NCBI RefSeq assembly: GCF_000718015.1
Contig: NZ_JODY01000017.1
Span: 62,001 to 126,000 of the forward strand
Direction of reading: 5' to 3'
DNA: 64,000 bases
Source: Streptomyces catenulae
GTDB lineage: Bacteria > Actinomycetota > Actinomycetes > Streptomycetales > Streptomycetaceae
The position numbers were made by a program, and so were the translations under genes. Every line of letters starts with the position of its first letter. Position 1 is the stretch's first letter. Positions 26,950 through 35,840 of the stretch are shown here, piece after piece. A model generated the notes under the pieces. It saw only the letters and a list, made by a program, of their open reading frames with translations, did not search any database and was not told the DNA's origin.

Positions 26950-26983
26950 GGGGGCGGCCGTTTCACGTGAAACAGCCGCCCCC
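26950..26983. promoter_or_regulatory. parS site inside an extended palindrome
   Basis: Perfect GTTTCACGTGAAAC at 26960-26973, flanked by GGGGGCGGC on the left and GCCGCCCCC on the right, so the whole 34-base block can fold as a hairpin. It is 93 bases beyond the pyrE stop and 124 bases upstream of fba, so it can serve both as a ParB site and as the pyrE terminator. Confidence 0.88.
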
Positions 26984-27076
26984 CGAAGAAAACCACCGGT
27001 CAGCGTGGTGACGCCGGGACGGGCCCGGCGCCCCACCGATTACCGGCCGCCCATGCGGCGGTCCGGCGGACCCGGC

Positions 27077-27619
27077 TCAGGCCAGGCCGAGGTCACCGAG
27101 ACGGTAGCCGGTGAGATACGGCAGACCGGCCTCGGCGATGGCGTCGGCGGCACCGCGGTCGACGATCGTCGCGACCGCGACGACCTCGGCACCCGCCTCC
27201 CGGGCCGCCTCGACGGCGGTCAGCGGCGAACCACCGGTGGTCGAGGTGTCCTCGACCACCAGCACCCGGCGGCCCTTGATGTCCGGGCCCTCGATACGGC
27301 GCTGCATCCCGTGGGTCTTCTGCGCCTTGCGGACGACGAACGCGTCCAGCCGACGGCCGCGCGCCGCGGCGGCGTGCAGCATCGACGCGGCGACCGGGTC
27401 GGCGCCCAGCGTCAGCCCGCCGACCGCGTCGAACTCCAGGTCCGCGGTGAGGTCCAGCATCATCTGCCCGACCAGCGGCGACGCCGCACCGTCCAGGGTG
27501 ATCCGGCGGAGGTCGATGTAGTAATCGGCCTCCTTGCCGGAGGAGAGCGTCACCTTGCCGTGCACCACGGCCTTGTCCTTGATCTGCTGCAGCAGCGCGC
27601 CGCGTACGTCCTCGGTCAT
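27077..27619 (-). CDS. pyrE: orotate phosphoribosyltransferase
   Basis: A 180-residue enzyme that makes OMP from orotate and PRPP in pyrimidine synthesis. The PRPP loop is VLVVEDTSTTGGSPL; GKVTLSSGKEADYYIDLRR is the N-terminal substrate region, and GGLTLGADPVAASMLHAAA and FVVRKAQKTHG are typical of OPRTase, the latter holding catalytic lysines. ATG 27619. Normal length for actinobacteria. It follows the aldose epimerase gene by 42 bases on the same strand and may be co-transcribed with it. Confidence 0.96.
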   Translation of the reverse strand: MTEDVRGALLQQIKDKAVVHGKVTLSSGKEADYYIDLRRITLDGAASPLVGQMMLDLTADLEFDAVGGLTLGADPVAASMLHAAAARGRRLDAFVVRKAQKTHGMQRRIEGPDIKGRRVLVVEDTSTTGGSPLTAVEAAREAGAEVVAVATIVDRGAADAIAEAGLPYLTGYRLGDLGLA

Positions 27620-27661
27620 GCCCCTGAGCTTAATTGGGCAGGTACCGGACGCCCGCGGCGG

Positions 27662-28507
27662 TCAGCCGAGCGTCCGCCAGCTGAAGGTGGTGGAGACCTC
27701 CAGCGGGTCGATCGGGGTGACCAGCCGGGGCAGCGTATTGAGGCCGTTGGGCGGGCCGGACTGCGGCTCGACACAGACCGCCGCCTCCTGCTCGTCGTAG
27801 ACCACGACCCACTCGGCGCGGCTGGCGACGGTCAGCTCCAGACGGCCGGGCCAGGTCACGGTGGCCTCGACGCCGTCCGGCATGGCGAAGCAGTCGTCCC
27901 AGGGGCCGGGCCGCGGGTCGATCCGGCGGCCGGTCGGCAGATGGTCCTCGCCCCGCTCCTCCTGCCACGCCGCGTCGAAGGACAGCTCCACGGGCGCGCC
28001 GCCGCCGTCGAGCCGCCGCACGAACCACGGGTGCCAGCCCGCCTGCGCGGGGAACGAGTCGGCCGCCGCCTCCACCCCGAGCGTCAGCGTCAGCGACCGG
28101 CCGTCCTCGGCCAGCTCCACGACCTGCGTGACGGTGCCCGGGTACGGCCAGGGCGCGGCCGGGTCGGCGAGGTCGTAGGTGAAGACGGCGGCGCGGGCGT
28201 CCCGGCGGGCGGTGCGCCAGCGCAGGTCGCGGCCGGTGCCGTGGATGGCGTGCGGCGGGGCGTTGACCGGCATCCGGTGCAGCTGCCCGCCGTTGCGGAA
28301 CTCTCCCCGGTCGGTCCGTCCGCACCAGGGGACCATCGGGAAGCAGCCGTACTTCGCACCCTGCCGCAGCAGTTCGGTGCCGCCGACGCGCAGCCCGGAG
28401 AGGCGGCAGCCGTTGTCCGGCTCGACATCGACCTCGGCGTCGCCTGCGGTCAGCCGTACAACCCGGTGCCGGTCCTGCCGTGCCTGTGTGGTGTTGTCCG
28501 TACTCAC
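27662..28507 (-). CDS. aldose 1-epimerase family protein
   Basis: A 281-residue galactose-mutarotase-fold protein. MVPWCGRTDRGEFRNGG carries the substrate Arg, NAPPHAIHG the first catalytic His, AGWHPWFVRR the second, and CVEPQSGPPNGLN the catalytic Glu. All four key positions are present, so it is probably active on an aldohexose or a hexose-6-phosphate. GTG 28507 starts MSTDNTTQARQ. Upstream of pyrE on the same strand. Confidence 0.92.
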   Translation of the reverse strand: MSTDNTTQARQDRHRVVRLTAGDAEVDVEPDNGCRLSGLRVGGTELLRQGAKYGCFPMVPWCGRTDRGEFRNGGQLHRMPVNAPPHAIHGTGRDLRWRTARRDARAAVFTYDLADPAAPWPYPGTVTQVVELAEDGRSLTLTLGVEAAADSFPAQAGWHPWFVRRLDGGGAPVELSFDAAWQEERGEDHLPTGRRIDPRPGPWDDCFAMPDGVEATVTWPGRLELTVASRAEWVVVYDEQEAAVCVEPQSGPPNGLNTLPRLVTPIDPLEVSTTFSWRTLG

Positions 28508-28576
28508 ACCGCCCGACCCTAGGCGATCCCGGCCCGGGCGCCGCGGAGCGGCCGCCCCCGGAGGCCGGGCCCGGGG

Positions 28577-29494
28577 TCAGCGGCGGCGGCGCAGCGCCCG
28601 GCCGACGACGACCGCGCCCGCCAGCACCACGGCGGCGGCCGGTGCGGCCCAGCGCAGCGCCGCGGAGGCGGTGTGGGTCTCGGGCGCGGGCACCGGCGCG
28701 TACCGGCCGCGCGGCGGGGCGTGGTCGACCTCCTCGGCGCTGCGGCCGATCATCGTCCGCCGGGCGTGCGCGGCTTCGGCGGGCACCTCGTCCTCGTCGT
28801 CGCCGAAGTCCTGCCCGTCGTAGGTCTGACCGTCGTAGTTCTCCCCGTCGACGACGCCGTCGGGGCCGGTTCCGGGGAGCGCGTCGTCGTCGGAGGCGGG
28901 GCGGTCCGCGCCGTCCGCGTCCGGTGCGGGGACGTCCTCCGGGGCGTCGTCCGCCTCCGGGTCGAGGGAGGGCGGCGGGACCTCGGTGTCGAAGACGGAG
29001 CCGCCCGGGCGGTCACCGGCGGGGGCGTCGGGCCCCTCGTCCTCCGCCACCGGGTCCCGGGCCACGTCCGCCGCGAGGTTCTCCGCGAAGCGGTCCAGCA
29101 GGCGCCGCCCGGCCGTCCGCGCGGTCTGCGCCTCGGCCTCGGCCAGCCGCCCCTCGCTACGGACCGTGCCGGTGCAGGTCAGCGTCGTACCGGAACCGTC
29201 GGGCGACAGGCGGACGGTGAGGGTGACGGCGACGGACCCGGCGCCGCGCGCCTCCGTGCCCCGCGCCTCGACCGTGACGTCGGCGTCCGCCCCGCCCGGC
29301 GAGGCGACCGTCAGCGCACCGCGGTAGGTGATGGTGGAGCCGCCGATACGCAGCCGCAACCGGCCTTCGGGGCGCGCGGCATCCGCCTCGGCGTCGAGTT
29401 GGGCGCCGGGGACGCAGCGCGCGACCCGCGCCACCTCGCCCAGCGCCCGCCGGACGGTCCCGACGGGAAGCGGAACGTACATCTCATGCTCCAT
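28577..29494 (-). CDS. SRPBCC/CoxG-type protein with acidic linker and C-terminal membrane anchor
   Basis: A 305-residue protein. Residues 1-150 are an SRPBCC hydrophobic-pocket domain of the CoxG type (MEHEMYVPLPVGTVRRALGEVARVARCVPGAQ). A long acidic low-complexity linker follows (about 155-240), with NYDGQTYDGQDFGDDEDE. A single hydrophobic helix near residues 280-298 is followed by the positive end GRALRRRR, so the domain is anchored facing the cytoplasm. CoxG recruits CO dehydrogenase to the membrane in other bacteria; no such genes are here, so a lipid or ligand carrier role is as likely. ATG 29494. Confidence 0.8.
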   Translation of the reverse strand: MEHEMYVPLPVGTVRRALGEVARVARCVPGAQLDAEADAARPEGRLRLRIGGSTITYRGALTVASPGGADADVTVEARGTEARGAGSVAVTLTVRLSPDGSGTTLTCTGTVRSEGRLAEAEAQTARTAGRRLLDRFAENLAADVARDPVAEDEGPDAPAGDRPGGSVFDTEVPPPSLDPEADDAPEDVPAPDADGADRPASDDDALPGTGPDGVVDGENYDGQTYDGQDFGDDEDEVPAEAAHARRTMIGRSAEEVDHAPPRGRYAPVPAPETHTASAALRWAAPAAAVVLAGAVVVGRALRRRR

Positions 29495-29571
29495 GGCATG
29501 GCAGCCTACCCAGCGCCCCCGGGCGCCTACCCGCATCGGTGCGACTTTCCCGGCGGCCCGGAACGCCGCGG

Positions 29572-31257
29572 TCAGCCGTAGCGCGGATGCATCAGCGTCG
29601 ACGGCGGCAGCCCGCCGATCCGGGCGCCGGACAGCGGCCGGGCGCCGTCCGGCAGCACCGCGCGGGCGGCGGACGGCGGCCGGGAGGACGGCGCCGTGTC
29701 CAGGTCGCGGGCGTGGTGCCCGGCGAGGATGAAGCCCCAGTACCGCGTCCCGGCGGCGGCCCGCCCCGCGCCGCCGCCGGACACCGGGCGGGCGCTCTCG
29801 CCGCCGCGCCGCCCGGGCGCCTCGTACGGCACGGTCGCCAGCCCCGCCGAACGCAGCGTCGACTCGACCGTCCAGAACACCCGCGGCCGTGCCTCGGGCG
29901 CCGCGGCGTGCACCGCGAGCCGCCCGTCCGGCGCGAGCAGCCGCGCCACCAGGCCGTAGAACTCCTGGGAGTAGAGCTTGGTCCCGGCGGTCATCCGGGG
30001 GTCGGGCAGATCGGAGACGATGACGTCGTACGGGCCGCGGCAGCGGCGTCCGCAGCGGGCGCTCGCCGCGCGCAGCCAGTCGAAGGCGTCGGCGGTGACG
30101 ACCCGGACGCGCGGATCGTCCAGGGCGTGGCGGTTGAGGGCGGAGAGCCCGGGGTCGGTGCGGGCCAGGTCGCTCACGCCCGGGTCGAGTTCGACGACGG
30201 TCACCGAGCGGACCGCGCGGTGGCGCAGCACCTCGCGGACGGCCAGTCCGTCGCCGCCGCCGAGGACCACGACGCGGCCGTGCGGACCACCGGCGACGGC
30301 GGGGTGCACCAGGGCCCGGTGGTAGCCGCGTTCGTCGTCCGCGCTGACCTCCAGCCGTCCGTCCAGATAGAGCGCGAGCGGCCCGCCGGAACCTTTCCTC
30401 GCGTGTCCCGCACCGCCCCCGGGCCCCGCGCCGCCGGTCATCACCACCTCCTGGACGCCGGTCTGCAGCACGACCCGGGCGGCCGATCCGTACACCGCGT
30501 GCCGGGCGGCGCGTTCGAACGGGGCGACCAGCAGGACGGCCACCGCGAGCAGGACCAGGACCAGGGCGTTGACGGCCAGCAGACGGCGGCGGGCGCGCCG
30601 GGTCAGATCGCGGCGGAAGAGCCACAGGACCAGCGCGCCGCCCGCGACGGCGTTGACCGTGCCGGTGGCGAGCGCGCCGGTGAGCTGACCGAGCACCGGG
30701 AGCAGCAGGAACGGGAAGGCCAGCCCGCCGACGAGGGCGCCCACGTAGTCGGCGGCGAAGAGGTCGGCGACCGCGCCGCCCGCGTCCTGTTGCCGCACCC
30801 GCTGGATCAGCGTCATCAGCAGCGGCACCTCGGCGCCGATCAGCACCCCGATGACCAGCGAGAAGCCGACGAGCACCGAGCGGGACTGGCCGAACCAGGC
30901 GAAGCAGGCGTACAGCGCCATCGCCGAGCAGCCGCCGACCAGCGCGAGCCCCGCCTCGATCGCGCCGAAGCCGACCGCCGCCCGGCAGCGCAACCGCTTG
31001 GCCAGCAGCGCCCCCAGCCCCATCGCGAAGACCATCACCGACAGCACGACGGAGGACTGGGTGACGGAGTCGCCGGTCAAGTAGGAGGCGAGGGCGACCA
31101 GTTCGAGTTCGTAGACCAGACCGCAGGCCGCGCAGACGAAGACCGCGGCGAGGACGAGCAGCCGGCCGGGCCCGGACCGCACCGGCAGCCGCGCCGGTCG
31201 CATGACCTCCGGTGGCCCGTAGGCAGCGGTTGGGGCGGGCTCCTGCGGATCGATCAT
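29572..31257 (-). CDS. membrane-bound spermidine synthase-like protein
   Basis: A 561-residue fusion of a membrane part (about seven helices, residues 30-250) with a class I methyltransferase-like aminopropyltransferase domain. [18 protein letters not shown] is the nucleotide loop, [16 protein letters not shown] the acidic strand end, and [10 protein letters not shown] replaces the D-x-x-DP motif of Spe[16 protein letters not shown] matches the (D)E-x-x-YHE region, with His-Arg in place of His-Glu. Soluble SpeE makes spermidine from putrescine; streptomycete membrane versions are uncharacterised, so the substrate is open. ATG 31257. Confidence 0.85.
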   Translation of the reverse strand: MIDPQEPAPTAAYGPPEVMRPARLPVRSGPGRLLVLAAVFVCAACGLVYELELVALASYLTGDSVTQSSVVLSVMVFAMGLGALLAKRLRCRAAVGFGAIEAGLALVGGCSAMALYACFAWFGQSRSVLVGFSLVIGVLIGAEVPLLMTLIQRVRQQDAGGAVADLFAADYVGALVGGLAFPFLLLPVLGQLTGALATGTVNAVAGGALVLWLFRRDLTRRARRRLLAVNALVLVLLAVAVLLVAPFERAARHAVYGSAARVVLQTGVQEVVMTGGAGPGGGAGHARKGSGGPLALYLDGRLEVSADDERGYHRALVHPAVAGGPHGRVVVLGGGDGLAVREVLRHRAVRSVTVVELDPGVSDLARTDPGLSALNRHALDDPRVRVVTADAFDWLRAASARCGRRCRGPYDVIVSDLPDPRMTAGTKLYSQEFYGLVARLLAPDGRLAVHAAAPEARPRVFWTVESTLRSAGLATVPYEAPGRRGGESARPVSGGGAGRAAAGTRYWGFILAGHHARDLDTAPSSRPPSAARAVLPDGARPLSGARIGGLPPSTLMHPRYG

Positions 31258-31271
31258 GAAATGAACGCTAC

Positions 31272-31297
31272 GTGACGATTCCGTGCGTATTCGTCAC
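31272..31297. promoter_or_regulatory. inverted repeat upstream of the spermidine-synthase-like gene
   Basis: GTGACGA (31272-31278) and TCGTCAC (31291-31297) form a perfect 7-bp inverted repeat with a 12-base spacer, 15 bases upstream of the start codon and beside a minus-strand TAGCGT that may be the -10 box. Candidate operator. Confidence 0.3.
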
Positions 31298-31485
31298 CCA
31301 CAAGAGTGCAGTAGGCCGGTTACACACGGGAGTTGGGTGGTTGTGGTGCACAGGGGGCGCTCGCCCGTCGCCGTGCGCGGGGTGACGCACACCGGGCGCC
31401 GGTCTCCGGTCGCGCCGGACGGCCGGGCCGGACCGGGGCCGCACCCCGGCCGTCCCCGGCGCACCGCCGTACGCGACCGCCCGCC

Positions 31486-32004
31486 TCAGACCGCGGCGGG
31501 GATGCGTACGCCCACCCTCGTACGGGTGGCGACCAGGCACCCCTCCTGGGGGTAGGAGTGCCAGGTGCGCCAGCAGACCTCGCCGCCACGGCGCTGGGCG
31601 AGCATCGCGGTGAAGGCGTGCGGCGAGCCGGGGAACGTCCCGGCCAGACCGTGTGGATGGTCGGATACCAGCGCCAGCAATTCCTGGGCGCGCCCGGCGA
31701 ACGAGCCGCGGGAGAGCGTCTCGACATGGGCGGCGAATTCGTATTCCCATTCCCCGAGGCGTTTGGCGACGCCGAGTGGGAGAGGGGTACTGCTGCCCGG
31801 CATACAGGCGACGGTTTCGGAACAGGTGCCGCGCTCCTCCTCCAGCAGCACCTGATGGGAGGCCCCCAGCAGCCTCAACTGCACCTGGGCGCCTGCCAGT
31901 TGGAGATCGAGAACCGCGAGGGCCGGCAGGGGTTCCCTGCCGAGCGCCCAGGCGAGATCTGATGCACGGGTATCGGTATAGGCCGTTGTCAGGGTCGTGA
32001 GCAT
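31486..32004 (-). CDS. DUF2617 family protein
   Basis: A 172-residue protein of unknown function. It begins MLTTLTTAYTDTRASDLAWALG and contains LEVQL-type beta text (LQLAGAQVQLRLLGASHQVLL), then ACMPGSSTPLPLGVAKRLGEWEYEF and VSDHPHGLAGTFPGSPHAFTAM, the block that defines DUF2617. ATG 32004 has no strong Shine-Dalgarno; in-frame residues further upstream are not conserved-looking. In streptomycetes it is commonly found next to the membrane spermidine-synthase-like gene, as here. Confidence 0.88.
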   Translation of the reverse strand: MLTTLTTAYTDTRASDLAWALGREPLPALAVLDLQLAGAQVQLRLLGASHQVLLEEERGTCSETVACMPGSSTPLPLGVAKRLGEWEYEFAAHVETLSRGSFAGRAQELLALVSDHPHGLAGTFPGSPHAFTAMLAQRRGGEVCWRTWHSYPQEGCLVATRTRVGVRIPAAV

Positions 32005-32484
32005 GGGTCGGCTCCGCAAGCACGCAGTGGATGGGTGGGCCGGTCCGCCCCGGAGAAAACATCGGGGACATCTGTGCCGGCTCGCGCCCACGCGGGATCC
32101 GAGAACTGGGGGATTCTCATTGAAGAGGGAATCACGAATGACAGGCGCCCACAGCGGAATTACCCATGTTCGCGGGGTTTCCATCCCTCAGAGGGCCCAT
32201 CAGATCATTTGTTCAACCGCCAAGCACACAAGGGGCGTTCGCCGGTCCCCGGAGGCGCCGCTCCACGCGGCGGTCCGGCTGCCGTACGGCGGTGGCGGCG
32301 AAGGCGGTGGCCACGGTGCGTACGCGGCAGGGCGGGCGGTGGCGGGCCCGGTGATCCGGCGGGCGGTGCGGTGCCGCGACCGGCGACCGGCGGCCGTACG
32401 GCACCCCACGGTGCGCACCCCGGCGCGCGCCGGTGCGCCGCCGGGCCGCCCCGCGCCCCGGCCGTGGTGTCCGTGGCGTCCGGC
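32005..32484. other. 480-base non-coding region with an AT-richer patch
   Basis: Between DUF2617 and the His/Cys/Gly-rich peptide gene. Bases about 32100-32225 are less GC-rich than the surroundings and likely hold the promoter of the DUF2617 gene, but I cannot assign -35 and -10 boxes with confidence. I see no credible ORF or stable hairpin here. Confidence 0.4.
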
Positions 32485-32727
32485 TCAGCCGCCGCCGCAG
32501 GACGAGCCGCCGCCCCCGCAGGAGGAACCGCCGCCGCACGACGAGCCACCGCAGCCGTGGTGCCCGCCGCCGTGATGACCGCCGCCGTGGTGGCCCGTAC
32601 CGGAACCGGAGTCGCCCGCGACCCACCAGCTGGAGCCGCCCGCCCGCTTGCCGCCGGAGCCGCGGGACGCGGCGGACACGATGCCGAGCACCGCCACCAC
32701 GATCAGCAGGAACAGCGCCACACCCAT
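32485..32727 (-). CDS. small membrane peptide with His/Cys/Gly-rich tail
   Basis: An 80-residue protein: one hydrophobic helix (GVALFLLIVVAVLGIVSAAS, residues 2-21), a short basic Gly/Ser linker with SSWWVAG, and a C-terminal tail made of three HHGGG-type units followed by four GG(S)SCGG-type Cys units. The tail holds six His and four Cys and little else, which suggests metal binding outside the membrane. ATG 32727 has GGAAGGAG ten bases upstream. Divergent from the PLP aminotransferase gene. I do not recognise a named family. Confidence 0.75.
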   Translation of the reverse strand: MGVALFLLIVVAVLGIVSAASRGSGGKRAGGSSWWVAGDSGSGTGHHGGGHHGGGHHGCGGSSCGGGSSCGGGGSSCGGG

Positions 32728-32875
32728 CTGCCTCACACTCCTTCCGCTCCCCCGAGCGAGGCTTCCGGCGGCCGCCAGGCGCGCCGGTGGTCCTTCCGTG
32801 CGGGGCTGATGCCCGACCGCCGCTGACTCAAAGCGCAGTTGAGGAAGTCCAGAGGTTCGGCGGAGGATGGCGCGC

Positions 32876-34060
32876 ATGGACCGACCGCTGCTCAACCGCC
32901 GCCTGGCCGAATTCGGCACGACGATCTTCGCCGAGATGTCCGCGCTCGCCGTACGGACCGGCGCCATCAACCTCGGCCAGGGCTTTCCCGACACCGACGG
33001 CCCCGAGGAGGTCCGCGAGGCGGCGGTGCGCGCCCTGCGCGACGGCCACGGCAACCAGTACCCGCCCGGCCCCGGCATCCCCGAACTCCGCGCCGCCGTC
33101 GCCGCCCACCAGGAACGTTTCTACGGACACCTCGGCCTGACCTGTGACCCCGACACCGAGGTCCTGATCACCACCGGCGCCACCGAGGCGATCGCCGCCT
33201 CACTCCTCGCCCTGCTGGAGCCCGGCGACGAGGTCATCGCGCTGGAGCCGTACTACGACTCGTACGCCGCCTGCATCGCGATGGCCGGGGGGCGGCGCGT
33301 CCCCGTGACGCTGCGCCCGCGGCCGGAGTCCGGGACGTACGCCCTCGATCTGGACGAGCTGCGCGACGCGATCACCGACCGCACCCGGCTCATCCTCCTC
33401 AACTCCCCGCACAACCCCACCGGCACCGTGCTCAGCCGGGAGGAGCTGACCGAGATCGCCCGGCTCGCCCGCGAGCGCGATCTGCTGGTCGTCACCGACG
33501 AGGTCTACGAGCACCTGGTCTTCGAGGGCGCGCATCTGCCGCTCGCGACGTTCCCCGGGATGCGGGAGCGGACGGTGACGATCGGCTCGGCGGGCAAGAC
33601 GTTCTCGTTCACCGGCTGGAAGGTCGGCTGGGTGACCGCCGCGCCGGAGCTGGTGGCCGCGGTCCGCTCGGCGAAGCAGTTCCTCACCTTCACCTCGGGC
33701 GGCCCGTTCCAGTACGCGCTCGCCGAGGCGCTGGCGCTGCCGGACGGCTACTTCACCGGGCTCCTGGAGGATCTGCGGGCCAAGCGCGATCTGCTCTCCG
33801 ACGGGCTGCGCGCCGCCGGGTTCGAGGTCTACCGGCCGCAGGGCACCTACTTCGTCACCACCGACATCCGCCCGCTGGGCCACACCGACGGCCACGCCTT
33901 CTGCCGGGCGCTGCCGGAGCGCGCCGGGGTCGTCGCCATCCCGAACGCGGTCTTCTACGACCACCGGGACCAGGGCGCGCCCTTCGTCCGCTTCGCGTTC
34001 TGCAAGAAGACCGAGGTTCTCCAGGAGGCAGTGGACCGGCTCAAGAAGCTCGCCGCCTGA
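32876..34060 (+). CDS. class I/II PLP aminotransferase (DapC/aspartate aminotransferase-like)
   Basis: A 394-residue fold-type I aminotransferase. INLGQGFPDTDGP, LNSPHNPTGTVLS, VVTDEVYEHLVFEG (PLP Asp/Tyr region) and the Schiff-base lysine in GSAGKTFSFTGWKVGW are all present; a late Arg in PFVRFAF binds the substrate carboxylate. ATG 32876 is preferred to ATG 32867 because GGAGG lies at correct spacing only for the former. From memory, phage TG1 integrates in the corresponding streptomycete gene near the PLP-lysine codons; here the gene is intact, so that site would be unoccupied. Natural substrate undetermined. Confidence 0.92.
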   Translation: MDRPLLNRRLAEFGTTIFAEMSALAVRTGAINLGQGFPDTDGPEEVREAAVRALRDGHGNQYPPGPGIPELRAAVAAHQERFYGHLGLTCDPDTEVLITTGATEAIAASLLALLEPGDEVIALEPYYDSYAACIAMAGGRRVPVTLRPRPESGTYALDLDELRDAITDRTRLILLNSPHNPTGTVLSREELTEIARLARERDLLVVTDEVYEHLVFEGAHLPLATFPGMRERTVTIGSAGKTFSFTGWKVGWVTAAPELVAAVRSAKQFLTFTSGGPFQYALAEALALPDGYFTGLLEDLRAKRDLLSDGLRAAGFEVYRPQGTYFVTTDIRPLGHTDGHAFCRALPERAGVVAIPNAVFYDHRDQGAPFVRFAFCKKTEVLQEAVDRLKKLAA

Positions 34061-34159
34061 CGGGGCGCGCGGGTGCCCACAGGCCGACGGGCGGCGACCG
34101 AGATGCACCCATCGCCTCGCCTTCCGCCCGTGAGCTCTCCGGCCGGGACAGAGGACCCG

Positions 34160-35689
34160 TCACCGCAGGTACGGGACGGACTCCACCGGATCGTCCTGCC
34201 CCGCCACCGTCCAGCGTTCGCCCTCCAGTTCGGCGGTGGGGACGTCGGTGCGCCCGGGGGCGACGCGGGCGAGGCGAGCACTGACGTATTCGCGGGGGCT
34301 GGGCTGCGGCAGGCCCAGCTGCGCGGCCAGATCGCGGTCGAACCAGGTGAGGATCACGATGCCGTCGTCCGCCAGCCGGGCGCGGACCCTTCGGATCCGC
34401 CGGTCGACGTCGGAGGTCATCCCCACCGTCTTGAGCGCCGAGCGCGATACGAGGCGCCCCGGCGCCCGGCGCATGAGTTCGACGATGCGCCCATGAGCGG
34501 ACCCGGGGGCGAAAATCGCCTGAAGGTCGTCGGCAGGCAGCTGCAGGAGCACATTGCCCGGCAGGGGTGCGTCGCGGAACAGCCAGTGCATCGTGTCCTG
34601 CAGCTCACGGCCAAGAAGAGCCGCACCGCCCGCTTGCGGATCGCACCAGAGCCCGGCGCTCCACAGGCCCCTGCCGTCGTCGGCATGCACGAGGAGAACC
34701 GGATCCGGACCGAAGGACCGCACCCTGCCGATCCTGCCCACCCGGAATCTGAAGTCGACCGGGACGCCCTCCACGTAGAAGTCCGCGCCGTGGCCGACGG
34801 AGAGGCTCCGGTTGGAGGCGAACCCGAACTCCCGCTCCACCTCGGTCTCCATCTGCAGGGGCAGACGCATCCGCTCGGACCTGCTCAACTGGTCGAGCCG
34901 AAACCTTCCGGTCCGTGGTCCATCCAGCACCTGATCGAAGGTTCTGCGGATACAGGACACCAGGCGTGATCCATCGGGGTCCAGCGACTGCAGCGTCCGG
35001 GCGACGGTACTCAGGCCCGCGCCACCGTCCCCGCCAGGGTGGGCCTTCGGCGTGGGCGGGACCGCGGCGACGGCAGGCTCCCTCATCGGGGACGGCTCGG
35101 CCCGTTCAGCCGTCAACCGGAGCCGGAGCAGGCGCACTTCCTTCTCCAGCCCGTCGATGCGGTGGACGAGCTGACCGGTGTCCGAGTGCCGACCAGGCAG
35201 GCCGCTCGCGGCATTACCGGCTCCACGGGCAAGCATGCCCATGAGCATGGCCGTGACCACCTGACTCCGGCGCAGCTTCTCTCGCTCCTCGTCGAGCTGA
35301 CGCCGGAGGTCGGGCACCTGAGGAGCCAGCACGATCTCCTCGCTCCTCGCGCCGCCCTGTTCGCGGGCGCGCCGTTTGGCTAGCAGGTCCCGCACGCGTC
35401 CCTTGAGCGCGTCCACCTCGTCGGCCGGGGCGCACACGTGGAGGACAGCGTCCACCAGCCAGCCCTCGTTGATCAGGCCCACTCCGGCGAACCTGTTGGA
35501 GAGCGTGGTGACGCTGGGGGCCTTCCTGCCGTCGAGCAGTTGCGGGGTCAGCAGCTCCCGCAGTTGCCTGATCGTGAGGCCAGCTCGGTCGAGCTGATCA
35601 CGCATCAGCATCGCGATCTCGTCGCTCTCCCTGTCCCTTCCGCGCAGGGGTGCCCAGGGCCTCCCCTGCGAACCACCCCTACCCGCCAC
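34160..35689 (-). CDS. NaeI-type endonuclease-fold protein with N-terminal HTH; catalytic Lys replaced by Arg
   Basis: A 509-residue protein. Residues about 24-110 form a helix-turn-helix-like region (LTIRQLRELLTPQ, SVTTLSNRFAG), about 120-200 are coiled-coil (LRRQLDEEREKLRRSQ, GLEKEVRLLRLRL). From about residue 230 to the end it matches type IIE restriction enzyme NaeI in order: TGRFRLDQLSRSER, ETEVEREFGF, ADFYVEGVPVDFRFR, LLVHADDGRGLWSAGL, LPGNVLLQLPADDLQAIF, and the C-terminal DNA-binding domain to VSARLARVAPG and DDPVESVPYLR. By this alignment Glu70, Asp86 and Asp95 are kept but Lys97 is Arg. No methyltransferase lies nearby. GTG 35689 has AAAGGGG at proper spacing; GTG 35707 is an alternative. 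Confidence 0.82.
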   Translation of the reverse strand: MAGRGGSQGRPWAPLRGRDRESDEIAMLMRDQLDRAGLTIRQLRELLTPQLLDGRKAPSVTTLSNRFAGVGLINEGWLVDAVLHVCAPADEVDALKGRVRDLLAKRRAREQGGARSEEIVLAPQVPDLRRQLDEEREKLRRSQVVTAMLMGMLARGAGNAASGLPGRHSDTGQLVHRIDGLEKEVRLLRLRLTAERAEPSPMREPAVAAVPPTPKAHPGGDGGAGLSTVARTLQSLDPDGSRLVSCIRRTFDQVLDGPRTGRFRLDQLSRSERMRLPLQMETEVEREFGFASNRSLSVGHGADFYVEGVPVDFRFRVGRIGRVRSFGPDPVLLVHADDGRGLWSAGLWCDPQAGGAALLGRELQDTMHWLFRDAPLPGNVLLQLPADDLQAIFAPGSAHGRIVELMRRAPGRLVSRSALKTVGMTSDVDRRIRRVRARLADDGIVILTWFDRDLAAQLGLPQPSPREYVSARLARVAPGRTDVPTAELEGERWTVAGQDDPVESVPYLR

Positions 35690-35701
35690 ACCAGCCCCTT
35701 T

Positions 35702-35732
35702 GTTCACTGAAACAAAATGAAGTTCACTGAAC
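35702..35732. promoter_or_regulatory. paired GTTCACTGAAC palindromes at the NaeI-type gene start
   Basis: GTTCACTGAAC, a perfect palindrome around one central base, lies at 35722-35732; a copy with one inserted A lies at 35702-35713, 20 bp away. The pair covers the predicted transcription start just downstream of the -10 box, the classical place for a repressor. The HTH of the gene itself is the obvious candidate to bind. Confidence 0.55.
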
Positions 35733-35761
35733 AATATAAACAAAGCCGCGCAGCGCCTCAA
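35733..35761 (-). promoter_or_regulatory. promoter of the NaeI-type gene
   Basis: On the minus strand TTGAGG (plus 35756-35761) and TATATT (plus 35733-35738) are 17 bases apart, a near-consensus vegetative promoter in an unusually AT-rich patch for this genome. Confidence 0.6.
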
Positions 35762-35840
35762 GCGCGGGAAAGATGGCGCCGGGCACACAAACACTGTGTG
35801 ACTCCCGGCAGTTCGTGCTCATCCAAGGACGGTGCACCTC

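Noticed and set aside
32728..33078. Extension of the His/Cys/Gly-rich peptide to 197 residues
   Set aside because: The extension lies antisense to the aminotransferase 5' end and has no domain; the ribosome-binding site supports ATG 32727.
33590..33650. Occupied or functional TG1-type attB in the aminotransferase gene
   Set aside because: The gene is intact, and my memory of the exact site sequence is not good enough to annotate it as a feature.
34160..35689. Active type II restriction-modification system
   Set aside because: No methyltransferase nearby, the catalytic Lys is replaced, and the NaeI site would be very frequent in this genome. The methyltransferase at 61335 belongs to a separate element 26 kb away.
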